Shown here piece by piece: positions 26,614 through 33,908 of a DNA stretch of 64,000 nt. The notes under the pieces were generated by a model. That model ran no database searches and was not told where the DNA came from. It saw only the letters and a list, made by a program, of their open reading frames with translations. The stretch comes from Ichthyobacterium seriolicida. GTDB taxonomy: Bacteria > Bacteroidota > Bacteroidia > Flavobacteriales > Ichthyobacteriaceae. Position 1 is the stretch's first letter, and every line of letters begins with the position of its first letter. The position numbers and the translations under genes are program-made. The DNA is taken from contig NZ_AP014564.1 of assembly GCF_002369955.1 (NCBI RefSeq), positions 556,893-620,892 on the forward strand. The letters run 5' to 3'.

Positions 26614-28155
26614 ATGAAAAACGCTGATAATGATCTAAAAGCGATAATATCTCATGCTAAGGAGTACGGATACATTTTTCCTTCTAGTGAAATATATGAT
26701 GGGCTAAATGCCGTTTATGATTATGGACAAAACGGAGTAGAGTTAAAAAAAAATATAGTAGAGTATTGGTGGAAGTCTATGGTGCAAATGCACGAAAATA
26801 TAGTCGGAATAGATTCTGCCATATTTATGAATCCAACTACTTGGGAAGCTTCGGGTCACACAGAAGCTTTTAACGATCCCTTAATAGACAACAGAGATTC
26901 TAAAAAGAGATATAGAGCCGATGTGTTGATAGAGGATTATGTAGAAAAAATAAATTCCAAAATAGAAAAAGAAATATCAAAAGCTAGTAAAAAACTAGGT
27001 GAAGATTTCGATAGATCCCATTTTATCAATAATAATCCCAATGTTCTCAGATATGAGAAAGACAAAGAAGACATTTTAAACAGAATGTCCAAATCTTTAG
27101 AGAAAGAAGACTTAAATGATATAAAACTACTTATAGAAGAGTTGGGAATATCTTGTCCTATATCTGGAACTAAAAATTGGACAGACGTAAGGCAATTTAA
27201 TCTAATGTTTAAAACGGCATTGGGTTCTATCACAGAAGGAGCTACAGATTTATATCTCAGACCAGAAACTGCTCAAGGGATATTTGTAAATTTTCTCAAT
27301 GTGCAAAAAACTGGAAGAATGAAAATCCCTTTTGGGATCGCTCAGGTTGGTAAAGCCTTTAGAAATGAGATTGTAGCTAGACAATTCATATTCAGAATGC
27401 GTGAATTTGAACAGATGGAAATGCAATTTTTTATTCATCCAGACCAATGTGAGAAATGGTTTGAATATTGGAAAGAAAAGAGATTAAAATGGCATACTGC
27501 CTTGGGAATAGATCCAAATAATTACAGGTTTCACGAGCATAAAAAGTTGGCTCATTACTCTAATATGGCCGTAGATATAGAGTTTAAATTCCCTTTTGGA
27601 ACAAAAGAATTGGAAGGAATACACTCTAGGACTAATTTTGATCTTATGGCCCATGAGAGATATTCTGGAAAAAAAATAAAATACTTCGACTCTAAAACTG
27701 AAGAGAGCTATACCCCATTTGTCATAGAGACTTCCATAGGATTAGACAGGATGTTCTTAGCGGTATTTTCAAATTCACTTAAAACAGAACACTTGGAGGA
27801 CAATTCGACTAGAACGGTATTATCCTTGCCTAAGGTCATAGCGCCTATAAAAGTAGCCATATTGCCTTTAGTAAAGTCTAGTGAATTACGTGAGATGGCA
27901 ACTAAGATTGCAAAAGATCTGAAATTACATTTTAATGTCACATACGACGAAAAAGACTCTATAGGTAAGAGATACAGAAGGCAAGATGCTCAAGGGACAC
28001 CTTTATGCATAACTGTAGACCACGATTCTTTAGAAGATGACTCTGTAACTCTAAGATTCAGAGATAGCATGAAACAACAAAGAGTAAGTACTGATAATCT
28101 ACATAAGTTGATATATGAAGAGGTCGATATGACAAATATTTTAAAGAAAATATGA
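26614..28155 (+). CDS. glyS: Glycyl-tRNA synthetase (single-chain alpha2 type)
   Basis: The 513-residue class II enzyme charges tRNA-Gly. Motif 1 region is seen at EYWWKSMVQMHENIVGIDSA, and the glycine-specific insert follows (SGHTEAFNDP). Motif 2 is GKAFRNEIVARQFIFRMREFEQME, and motif 3 is TSIGLDRMFLAVF. The C-terminal anticodon-binding domain contains PLVKSSELREMATKIAKDL and DSIGKRYRRQDAQGTP. This is the dimeric, eukaryote-like type, not the alpha2beta2 GlyQS type, as usual in Bacteroidota. It starts 83 bp after tRNA-Met and may share its transcript. Confidence 0.96.
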   Translation: MKNADNDLKAIISHAKEYGYIFPSSEIYDGLNAVYDYGQNGVELKKNIVEYWWKSMVQMHENIVGIDSAIFMNPTTWEASGHTEAFNDPLIDNRDSKKRYRADVLIEDYVEKINSKIEKEISKASKKLGEDFDRSHFINNNPNVLRYEKDKEDILNRMSKSLEKEDLNDIKLLIEELGISCPISGTKNWTDVRQFNLMFKTALGSITEGATDLYLRPETAQGIFVNFLNVQKTGRMKIPFGIAQVGKAFRNEIVARQFIFRMREFEQMEMQFFIHPDQCEKWFEYWKEKRLKWHTALGIDPNNYRFHEHKKLAHYSNMAVDIEFKFPFGTKELEGIHSRTNFDLMAHERYSGKKIKYFDSKTEESYTPFVIETSIGLDRMFLAVFSNSLKTEHLEDNSTRTVLSLPKVIAPIKVAILPLVKSSELREMATKIAKDLKLHFNVTYDEKDSIGKRYRRQDAQGTPLCITVDHDSLEDDSVTLRFRDSMKQQRVSTDNLHKLIYEEVDMTNILKKI

Positions 28156-28265
28156 TATTGTAGAATTAGTTCATGACTTTTATAAAAAGCGTGTTTGTTT
28201 TGTAAAAAAACTGTTTTACAAGCATGAAGGTGTTAAAATAATTACACTACAATTGATATTCTAAA

Positions 28266-28724
28266 AACCTGAGTTCGATTAATAAACCGAAATAAGAGAG
28301 GCATTACCGACGATTGGGTATTTGATAGAGGTTTTTTTTAGGCGAAAAGCTGTAAGCGATAAGTCCAGAAATAATATCGGTTAGAAAATTAGCAAAACAT
28401 ATATGTCTAGAATACTCTATCTGACAAATATTTTTAATCTGATCATTGATGGTCTATGATTGATCTCTTTCTGAGAAATAGTTTATCAAACATTGGCATG
28501 AGGGCATTTTTCATGTTATTTTTAACTGAGGTAATCAATTCTACGCCTCTTTCAAAGAGATTATTTCTTAAATCTTTGCTTATATCCTTTGTCACCAAAG
28601 AGTTTTCCAAATATTTTAGTCAAAAAACGCTCGTTTTTTAATGGCGTTCTATCATCTTCATTAGTCCTTGTGATGCAGAAATTTATTATTTCTCCTCGGT
28701 CGTTTGTGATGATATGAAGTTTAA
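28266..28724 (-). mobile_element. IS982-family element, relic
   Basis: The low end at 28266 is the inverted repeat AACCTGAGTTCGATTAATAA, followed by the 3' part of an IS982 transposase on the minus strand. The other end is lost where an IS1380 derivative starts at 28725. The same terminal repeat bounds the MITEs at 28938, 33278, 35831 and 62675, linking them to this family. 28156-28265, just before it, has no recognised feature. Confidence 0.75.
28306..28720 (-). pseudogene. IS982-family transposase, C-terminal remnant
   Basis: On the minus strand, KLHIITNDRGEIINFCI, TNEDDRTPLKNERFLTKIF and GKLFGDKGY are readable from 28720, followed in shifted frames by pieces of the family end (NNMKNALMP-like, ISGLIAY-like). 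These motifs are characteristic of IS982 transposases around the second and third catalytic acids. The N-terminal half is absent, and several stops and shifts interrupt the rest. A short plus-strand frame over the same bases (28456-28641) is its antisense shadow. Confidence 0.75.
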
Positions 28725-28935
28725 CCTGGATTATTCATAGTCGTATGAATTTTTTAGATAGAATCTATCGCTTTATCCAGTATTTATAAGTAGTCATTGA
28801 TGAACTCAGAGTTATAAATGGTATATTTTTATTCCTCATTTTTGGGCTATATCTAAAGTGGTTATTTTTGGTTGAAACCCTTTAAAAATAACCACTTTAT
28901 ATTCAAATTGAAATATAAACCATGAATAATCTGGG
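28725..28935 (-). mobile_element. Internally deleted IS1380 element (MITE-like, 211 bp)
   Basis: It begins CCTGGATTATTCATAGTC and ends TGAATAATCTGGG, the two ends of the 39236-40838 element, and is flanked by TTAA on both sides (28721-28724 and 28936-28939). About 100 bp next to the high end match the start of the transposase gene region of the full copy; the rest of the gene is gone. Confidence 0.8.
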
Positions 28936-28937
28936 TT

Positions 28938-29169
28938 AACCTGAAGTCGAGTAATAAAAACGCTTGGACCTTTTGAATTTATTGTAGTTTAAGATATTGC
29001 TGGTGTGGTCATTGGGGTCCTTTCGTATGCTTATGAGGTGATTTGGTGTAAACTTGATACTTTTTGCATAAAAACATCCTATTTATCACAAATATGAGCC
29101 TCTTAAATCTCAGTTAATTCAAGGCTTTTGATTACTTTAAGTAAGCAAATTATTAATCAAACTCAGGTT
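28938..29169. repeat. IS982-type MITE, 232 bp
   Basis: Terminal inverted repeats AACCTGAAGTCGAGTAATAA and, reversed, AACCTGAGTTTGATTAATAA bound a non-coding body resembling those at 35831-36061 and 62675-62905. It abuts the IS1380 derivative, sharing the TTAA. 29170-29258 has no recognised feature. Confidence 0.8.
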
Positions 29170-29258
29170 ATTAAGTTCTTCCATTTCTGTGGTTCTATTG
29201 TGAAATATTTTATTTACATCCATCAAATATTTTTTCCCTTCAAAAAAAACTTTTTTTT

Positions 29259-29405
29259 AAAAAAAATAACATTAATTTAGTTCCCTACTCATGTAGCGAA
29301 TGAGTACTTTGTTAGTTGTTAAATCTAATTAAATTTAAAAAAATGAAAAAAATGTTTAGAAATTTGTTAGCAATCCTAACATCAGGTGTTATTGGTTTCT
29401 CTTGT
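29259..29405 (+). repeat. Leader/signal-peptide cassette shared with 36071-36220
   Basis: The upstream region and first 21 codons of the lipoprotein gene are closely similar to those of the gene at 36158, with only scattered changes and a few short indels. The mature proteins are unrelated. A TAATTTAG near 29273 could be the -7 promoter element within the cassette. Confidence 0.75.
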
Positions 29406-30569
29406 GGAAAAGAGATTAATGAAAATAAAATAGCAGAGATTAAAAGTGTATCTTTCTTAGCAGAGAAAAACAAGGTTACTGTTGAAGGCAAACAAGACGT
29501 TAATGACTTGTTTAAAAGCTTATTCATTATAAAGACTCCTCAGAGAGAAATATCAGCATATACTAAAGAGCAAACAACGCTTAACTCAAAAATTACTATC
29601 GATCAAGGAGGTAATGTCTATGTAAAAATGCCATATAATACATTGTTAAACTTAACAACAGCTGGTACTCTTACTGCTACAATTATTTCTAAAAGTGCTC
29701 CAGGCACTAGTCCTACTACTTTGGATATACCTATTAGTATAGCAGCAAATGAGTTTACTCATCAAAAAATGACTGAAGGTGGTGTAGTAAAAAAACTTCC
29801 TAAGAAAATAGGAGATAAGGATATTGAAAAGGAGTATTCTATTACTTTTAAGTACGATAAAGATGCAGCTACATCAGCATCAGCTAATTGTGATCTTTTT
29901 ACTGGTAAAAATGCAAACGATCCAATTACCACCCTTTCTTTTACTAGAAATTATCGATATAAAAGTATGACGGGAGAGTATGCTATTGTTAATAATAGTT
30001 ATGTGTGTGAAAATGCCAGTGAGGGTTATGGAAAGTGTGCTAGTTTAAGTAAAACTTCTAAAGCTGTTACACCTGTGCTTACTACTGCATTAAATAGTAA
30101 AAATGGAAGTTCAGCACAAAATGCTATAGAAATGCATTTTGAGGGAGGGACCTTGACTAGTGATAAATCTTATGCTAAATCTAGCGATGGTGCTACTACT
30201 ACTATCAGTAACCCAGATAAATCGTTTGATATTGGGGTTGTACATGCTGATTTTAGTAGCGGTGAAGCATCTCAAAAAGTCTCAGAAAAAATCCAACATA
30301 AAAAGTTTACACTGCCGAATTTTGCGTTTATAGCTGATGGAGCTGTGCTTCCTGATGGGGCGTTTTTTAGTATTGAAGGGCTTACGGGAACTGATACTAC
30401 TACAGAAAAAACCACTCCTCTACATCCTAACAGAGGATTTAAGATAGATAATACAATACCTGGTAAAAATAAAGGTATAATCTTTAAAGTAGTAGCTCAG
30501 AATGGAACAAGCCAAAAGTTCTACAAATTAATATTCAAGAATAAGTTTACTTCTAGTACTACTTGGTAA
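29343..30569 (+). CDS. Lipoprotein of unknown function
   Basis: The 408-residue protein starts at ATG 29343 with a lipoprotein signal (MKKMFRNLLAILTSGVIGFSC, Cys21); an in-frame TTG 27 bp upstream is less likely. The mature part is predicted beta-rich. It begins KIAEIKSVSFLAEKNKVTVE, reminiscent of the repeated Ig-like or DUF5018-type modules of Bacteroidota lipoproteins. It ends with a YKLIFKN strand (QKFYKLIFKNKF), like the YRVIAVRA of the 22196 lipoprotein. No enzyme motif is visible. Its leader and signal peptide are shared with the DUF285 protein at 36158. It probably ends in the terminator of the IS1182 derivative at 30609. Confidence 0.7.
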   Translation: MKKMFRNLLAILTSGVIGFSCGKEINENKIAEIKSVSFLAEKNKVTVEGKQDVNDLFKSLFIIKTPQREISAYTKEQTTLNSKITIDQGGNVYVKMPYNTLLNLTTAGTLTATIISKSAPGTSPTTLDIPISIAANEFTHQKMTEGGVVKKLPKKIGDKDIEKEYSITFKYDKDAATSASANCDLFTGKNANDPITTLSFTRNYRYKSMTGEYAIVNNSYVCENASEGYGKCASLSKTSKAVTPVLTTALNSKNGSSAQNAIEMHFEGGTLTSDKSYAKSSDGATTTISNPDKSFDIGVVHADFSSGEASQKVSEKIQHKKFTLPNFAFIADGAVLPDGAFFSIEGLTGTDTTTEKTTPLHPNRGFKIDNTIPGKNKGIIFKVVAQNGTSQKFYKLIFKNKFTSSTTW

Positions 30570-30608
30570 CAAGTAATTTAACCTTTTAATCTTATTTAAA
30601 CCCTTATC

Positions 30609-30778
30609 GAAGCTGTCTCAAAACCGAGGCAGCTTTTTTTTGTTGGATCACATTCTTTGGCACACAATCTTCGAAAAAAGGTATCATAAAAAGTAATTTC
30701 CTTTTAAAAGGAAACAAAAATGTAGCGCTACATAACAAAAATTAAAAAACCGCCTCGTTTAATTAATGAGACGGCTTC
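30609..30778 (+). mobile_element. Internally deleted IS1182-type element (MITE-like, 170 bp)
   Basis: It has the same 12-bp terminal repeats as 2789-4415 (GAAGCTGTCTCA and, reversed, GAAGCCGTCTCA). Both end hairpins are present, as are the last codons of the transposase (AHNLRKKVS-stop near 30660-30690). All the rest of the gene is deleted. Confidence 0.8.
30610..30641 (+). terminator. Intrinsic terminator in the IS1182 derivative, downstream of the lipoprotein gene
   Basis: AAGCTGTCTC (30610-30619) pairs with GAGGCAGCTT (30626-30635) around AAAACC and is followed by a run of eight T. It lies 40 bp after the stop of the 29343 gene and is the inward-facing terminator of the IS end. Confidence 0.85.
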
Positions 30779-30814
30779 TTAAAATTAATTATCAGGCTAT
30801 TTATTGGGGATTTG

Positions 30815-30910
30815 ACATTTTTTGCACAGAAATATTCAATATGATTACAACTTCAATTCTCTTTAACCCCTAGTAAAATCAATGGATCTAGGTATGATTA
30901 ATATCTAATT
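30815..30910. repeat. Diverged IS982-type MITE fragment
   Basis: Two stretches resemble the MITE body: TTTGACATTTTTTGCA near 30815 and CCTAGTAAAATCAATGGATC near 30870, the latter corresponding to the right arm seen at 40843-40892. No gene is recognised in 30779-31046. Confidence 0.35.
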
Positions 30911-31046
30911 TTCTTAAAGAACCATTTTTTAGTTATTCTTATTGAGTTTAAATAAAAATAAATACATTAGCGTCTCATTTTTTGCTTTCATTTTCCTTCT
31001 TAATTCAGGGGAAGGTAACGAGATTAAAATTAAATTTTACAAATAA

Positions 31047-31898
31047 ATGACCATGTATTCAAACTTTAGTAAATTTATTTTAGGAGTGCTTCTTGCAAGT
31101 ATTACATTTTCTTGCATAAAGAAAAAATATATTACCGATAAACCAACCTCTAATAAGAGTTTAAAGGATACATCTTCTCCCCAATCTAAATCTGATTATA
31201 TTCTCGAGAAACTTCGAGCTTTTGTTGACGCCACTATTGAGGCAGATATTAGGGCTACTAAAGCTAGGACTAATGCAACTGTTGCAACTGCTTCAGCTAA
31301 GCCTAATATTTCTGATGCTCCAGCGTTTTCTATTTTTATATATTTCTGTGATAGTTATTCTACTAGAGAGATTACTAATTCTACTAAGGCCACTATCGCT
31401 AAAGTATCTGAGGCTAGAAAAGCTACTGAAATTGCTGAGGATAAAATTAATACTTCTAAAATTGCTATTGCCGCTGCTAAAATTGCTGCATATACCGCTC
31501 ATGATACGTATAAGGTTGAATCTAATACTAAGGAAATAGAGTCTAAAATTGCTATAGCTAAAATTAGCATTGACAAAGCTGCTGTTGCAGTTGATAGCGC
31601 TATTATTGCCGTCAATAATGCCGTTATTACCTCTAAAATTGCTTGTGCTGATGTTGAAACTGCTTTTACTTCTGCTAAAGTTGATATAAACTCCTCTAAA
31701 GCTGACCCTAGCGTTAAGACTACTACAAATGATTATATAAAATCTTACATCAATACAGCCAAGGGTATTATTGTCGCTAACAAAGCCACTCTTCTTACCT
31801 CCGAAGCTACTAAAAGCACCATTAAAAACGCTCAAATTAACATGAGGTATATCCAAAATGCTTTTGCTAAAAAAAAAGCTAGGTTCAAGACAACTTAA
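31047..31898 (+). CDS. Ala/Ile-rich coiled-coil lipoprotein, 3' end replaced by an IS1595 fragment
   Basis: The 283-residue protein has a lipoprotein signal (Cys23 in SITFSC). After about 40 residues it becomes Ala/Ile/Thr/Lys-rich with heptad-like periods (KIAIAAAKIAAYTAHDTYK, KIAIAKISIDKAAVAVDSAI), related in style to the giant lipoprotein at 22196, and ends in NAFAKKKARFKTT. The last codons and the stop (31880-31898) are IS1595 end sequence, so the natural C-terminus has been lost. It is not clear whether the truncated protein is made. Function is unknown. Confidence 0.6.
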   Translation: MTMYSNFSKFILGVLLASITFSCIKKKYITDKPTSNKSLKDTSSPQSKSDYILEKLRAFVDATIEADIRATKARTNATVATASAKPNISDAPAFSIFIYFCDSYSTREITNSTKATIAKVSEARKATEIAEDKINTSKIAIAAAKIAAYTAHDTYKVESNTKEIESKIAIAKISIDKAAVAVDSAIIAVNNAVITSKIACADVETAFTSAKVDINSSKADPSVKTTTNDYIKSYINTAKGIIVANKATLLTSEATKSTIKNAQINMRYIQNAFAKKKARFKTT

Positions 31899-31936
31899 GA
31901 TAAATTTACATATGTGTAAAACCTTAAGTTATCTAA
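31880..31936 (+). mobile_element. IS1595 derivative, about 57 bp (both ends, no gene)
   Basis: It begins AGGTTCAAGACAACTTAAGA like the left end at 9841 and closes with CCTTAAGTTATCT like the right end at 10552, lacking the outermost bases of the right repeat. It supplies the last six codons and stop of the 31047 gene. Confidence 0.7.
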
Positions 31937-32013
31937 GTAGGCAGTTATTTATTTGTAGTAAATGGAATAACATAAAAAATAAATAATGGAAAATAACTTA
32001 ATAATAAAATAAA

Positions 32014-33198
32014 ATGCAAGGTACAAAACACAAAATATTCAGTATAATACCAAATAGCGCTCTATTACTCTTTGCAAGCCTCTTTTTTTTATTTACCTCT
32101 TGTAAAAAGGAACAAACTATAAGTGATACTTCTGATAATACTGGATTAACTGATACTTCTGATAATACTGGATTAAAAAAGTTTATCACAAAATGGGAGA
32201 TTACAGATGGAAATAAGACTATCAAACTACCTATATATTCTGGTGGAACTTATAAATTTGATGTAGATTGGGGAGATGGAATAAAACAAGAAGTTACTTC
32301 TCATGATGACTTGGATGCTTCGCATACATATGCAGTAGCAGGTGAAAAAACTGTAACTATTACAGGAAAAATAGAAGGATTTAACTTCGGAAAGGTTTCA
32401 GATAGCAAGGATAAAATATTAGAGATATCAGATTGGGGTGAGTTGAAGTTAGGGAATAGTGTTGAATATACTGGAAAAGATGGTAATAATAACGATATTA
32501 CTGTGAATTTAGGATGTTTTCAAGAATGTACTAAGTTAGTAACTTTACCTTCAGAATCCCCTAACTTAGAGAAAGTTACTAATATGGTATCGATGTTTGC
32601 AGGGGCTACATCTTTCAACGGTGATATAAGTAAGTGGAATGTATCTAATGTTACTAATATGACATTGATGTTTGCAGGAGCTACATCTTTCAACGGTGAT
32701 ATAAGTAAGTGGAATGTATCTAATGTTACTGATATGACAGGTATGTTTGGAGGTGCTACATCTTTCAACGGTGATATAAGTAAGTGGAATGTATCTAATG
32801 TTACTAATATGGTATCGATGTTTGCAGGAGCTACATCTTTCAACGGTGATATAAGTAAGTGGAATGTATCTAATGTTACTAATATGGCATCGATGTTTGC
32901 AACTACTACATCTTTCAACGGTGATATAAGTAAGTGGAATGTATCTAATGTAACTGGTATGGCAACTATGTTTACAGGCGCTACATCTTTCAATCAAAAT
33001 ATAGGCAGTTGGAATATTTCTAATGTTACGGATACGTTTTTGATGATGTTTCATGAAGCTAGCGCCTTTTGTCAAGATTTAAGCTCTTGGAAAGTGCCAA
33101 GTGGTACTAGCATAGAACTGATGTTTCAAGATTCAGGAATGCCTTATAGTGATTCTCTTTCTGATAAGAGTAAGCATCCTACAGAAAAATCCGAATAG
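32014..33198 (+). CDS. DUF285 (BspA-like) repeat lipoprotein
   Basis: The 394-residue protein has a lipoprotein signal with lipid Cys30 (FFLFTSC), a short duplicated linker (SDTSDNTGLTDTSDNTGL), and a PKD-like domain at about 55-120 (FDVDWGDGIKQ, SHTYAVAGEKTVTITG). A cysteine-containing cap LGCFQECTKLVTLPSE precedes six 25-residue repeats of the pattern MFaGATSFNGDISKWNVSNVT (residues 194-343) and a diverged last one. These repeats are the DUF285 type used by surface proteins of Mycoplasma and Bacteroidota, often in adhesion to host or partner cells. The first five repeats are almost identical in DNA. The paralogue is at 36158. Confidence 0.88.
   Translation: MQGTKHKIFSIIPNSALLLFASLFFLFTSCKKEQTISDTSDNTGLTDTSDNTGLKKFITKWEITDGNKTIKLPIYSGGTYKFDVDWGDGIKQEVTSHDDLDASHTYAVAGEKTVTITGKIEGFNFGKVSDSKDKILEISDWGELKLGNSVEYTGKDGNNNDITVNLGCFQECTKLVTLPSESPNLEKVTNMVSMFAGATSFNGDISKWNVSNVTNMTLMFAGATSFNGDISKWNVSNVTDMTGMFGGATSFNGDISKWNVSNVTNMVSMFAGATSFNGDISKWNVSNVTNMASMFATTTSFNGDISKWNVSNVTGMATMFTGATSFNQNIGSWNISNVTDTFLMMFHEASAFCQDLSSWKVPSGTSIELMFQDSGMPYSDSLSDKSKHPTEKSE
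32593..33042 (+). repeat. Six tandem 75-bp coding repeats (DUF285)
   Basis: Units start at 32593, 32668, 32743, 32818, 32893 and 32968. The first five are nearly identical; the sixth has the NQNIGSWN variant typical of the paralogue at 36158. Units differ mainly in the last three codons. Confidence 0.92.
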
Positions 33199-33216
33199 TA
33201 TAATTAGTATTTGATA

Positions 33217-33250
33217 GCCGCTTGAGGTAAAATCCTCAAGCGGCTTTTTT
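33217..33250 (+). terminator. Intrinsic terminator of the DUF285 lipoprotein gene
   Basis: A perfect 11-bp stem (33217-33227 with 33234-33244), a 6-nt loop and six T lie 18 bp after the stop codon. Confidence 0.92.
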
Positions 33251-33277
33251 GTTTTACTGCTGTATAAACTATTTATT

Positions 33278-33459
33278 AACCTGAGTTTGATTAATAGATT
33301 AGTTAATTAGAGTATTTGAAAGCCTTGTATTAACTAGGAGATAGAGAGATTAATAAACTGCCTCATAAGTACAAAAGTGTTCAAGTAATTATAATAATAA
33401 CTTCTTAACTCCAATAAATTCAGAGGATTCAAACGGTTTTTATTAATCTAATTCAGGTT
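33278..33459. repeat. IS982-type MITE, short form, 182 bp
   Basis: The ends AACCTGAGTTTGATTAATAG and, reversed, AACCTGAATTAGATTAATAA bound a shortened version of the 231-bp body (shares the CTGCCTCATAAGTA and CAAGTAATTATAATAA-like parts with 35831). Confidence 0.75.
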
Positions 33460-33725
33460 ATAAAATAATTCTTTAAATATGCTTTTTAGTATATCTCATC
33501 CACATTCTCCCTATAGAGACTATTTAGAAAAAAACATTTATGGGTGAATTTTCGAATGAAATATCTTTAATAATCTATAAGTTTATTTATATTTTCAATC
33601 TCATTTCGCTCATTTTACCAAAAAAATGACTTATTTGGTTTTTTATCAACTACTCTTTTTTGTTTTTTTATGTTTCTGAATTTTTACATTTTTAAAGCTT
33701 TAAACTTTATAAATAAAATACTTAA
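33460..33725. other. AT-rich gap before comEC
   Basis: No gene, RNA or repeat is recognised. An ATG at 33672 opens a short frame that runs up to 33737 and could encode the missing comEC N-terminus if there is one frameshift. Confidence 0.3.
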
Positions 33726-33908
33726 AGGATTTATTATATAGCATATATATCCATATTTTTTTCCATAGGGATATTTCTAGGCAGTTTCCTAGAAATAGAA
33801 ACTAATTGGGTAGCAGTATCTTTATCTTCAGTTACACTTTTATTTATAGTTTTCTATAAACTATTTAAACATGCTTTTTTAGGTAGAACTTTTAAAACGA
33901 TTACTTAT

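Noticed and set aside
28185-28235. TTGTAAAA/TTTTACAA inverted repeat after glyS as a terminator
   Set aside because: The stem is pure AT apart from one pair and no T-run follows, so it is not supported as a terminator.
28456-28641. Plus-strand ORF of 61 codons
   Set aside because: It lies antisense to readable IS982 transposase sequence and has no start signals.
32593-33042. Regular 75-bp repeats as a possible CRISPR array
   Set aside because: Units are in frame, code for DUF285 repeats, have no unique spacers between them, and there are no cas genes.
32520-33075. Two minus-strand repeat ORFs over the DUF285 repeats
   Set aside because: The exact 75-bp period is divisible by three, so all frames repeat; these are antisense shadows of the plus-strand gene.
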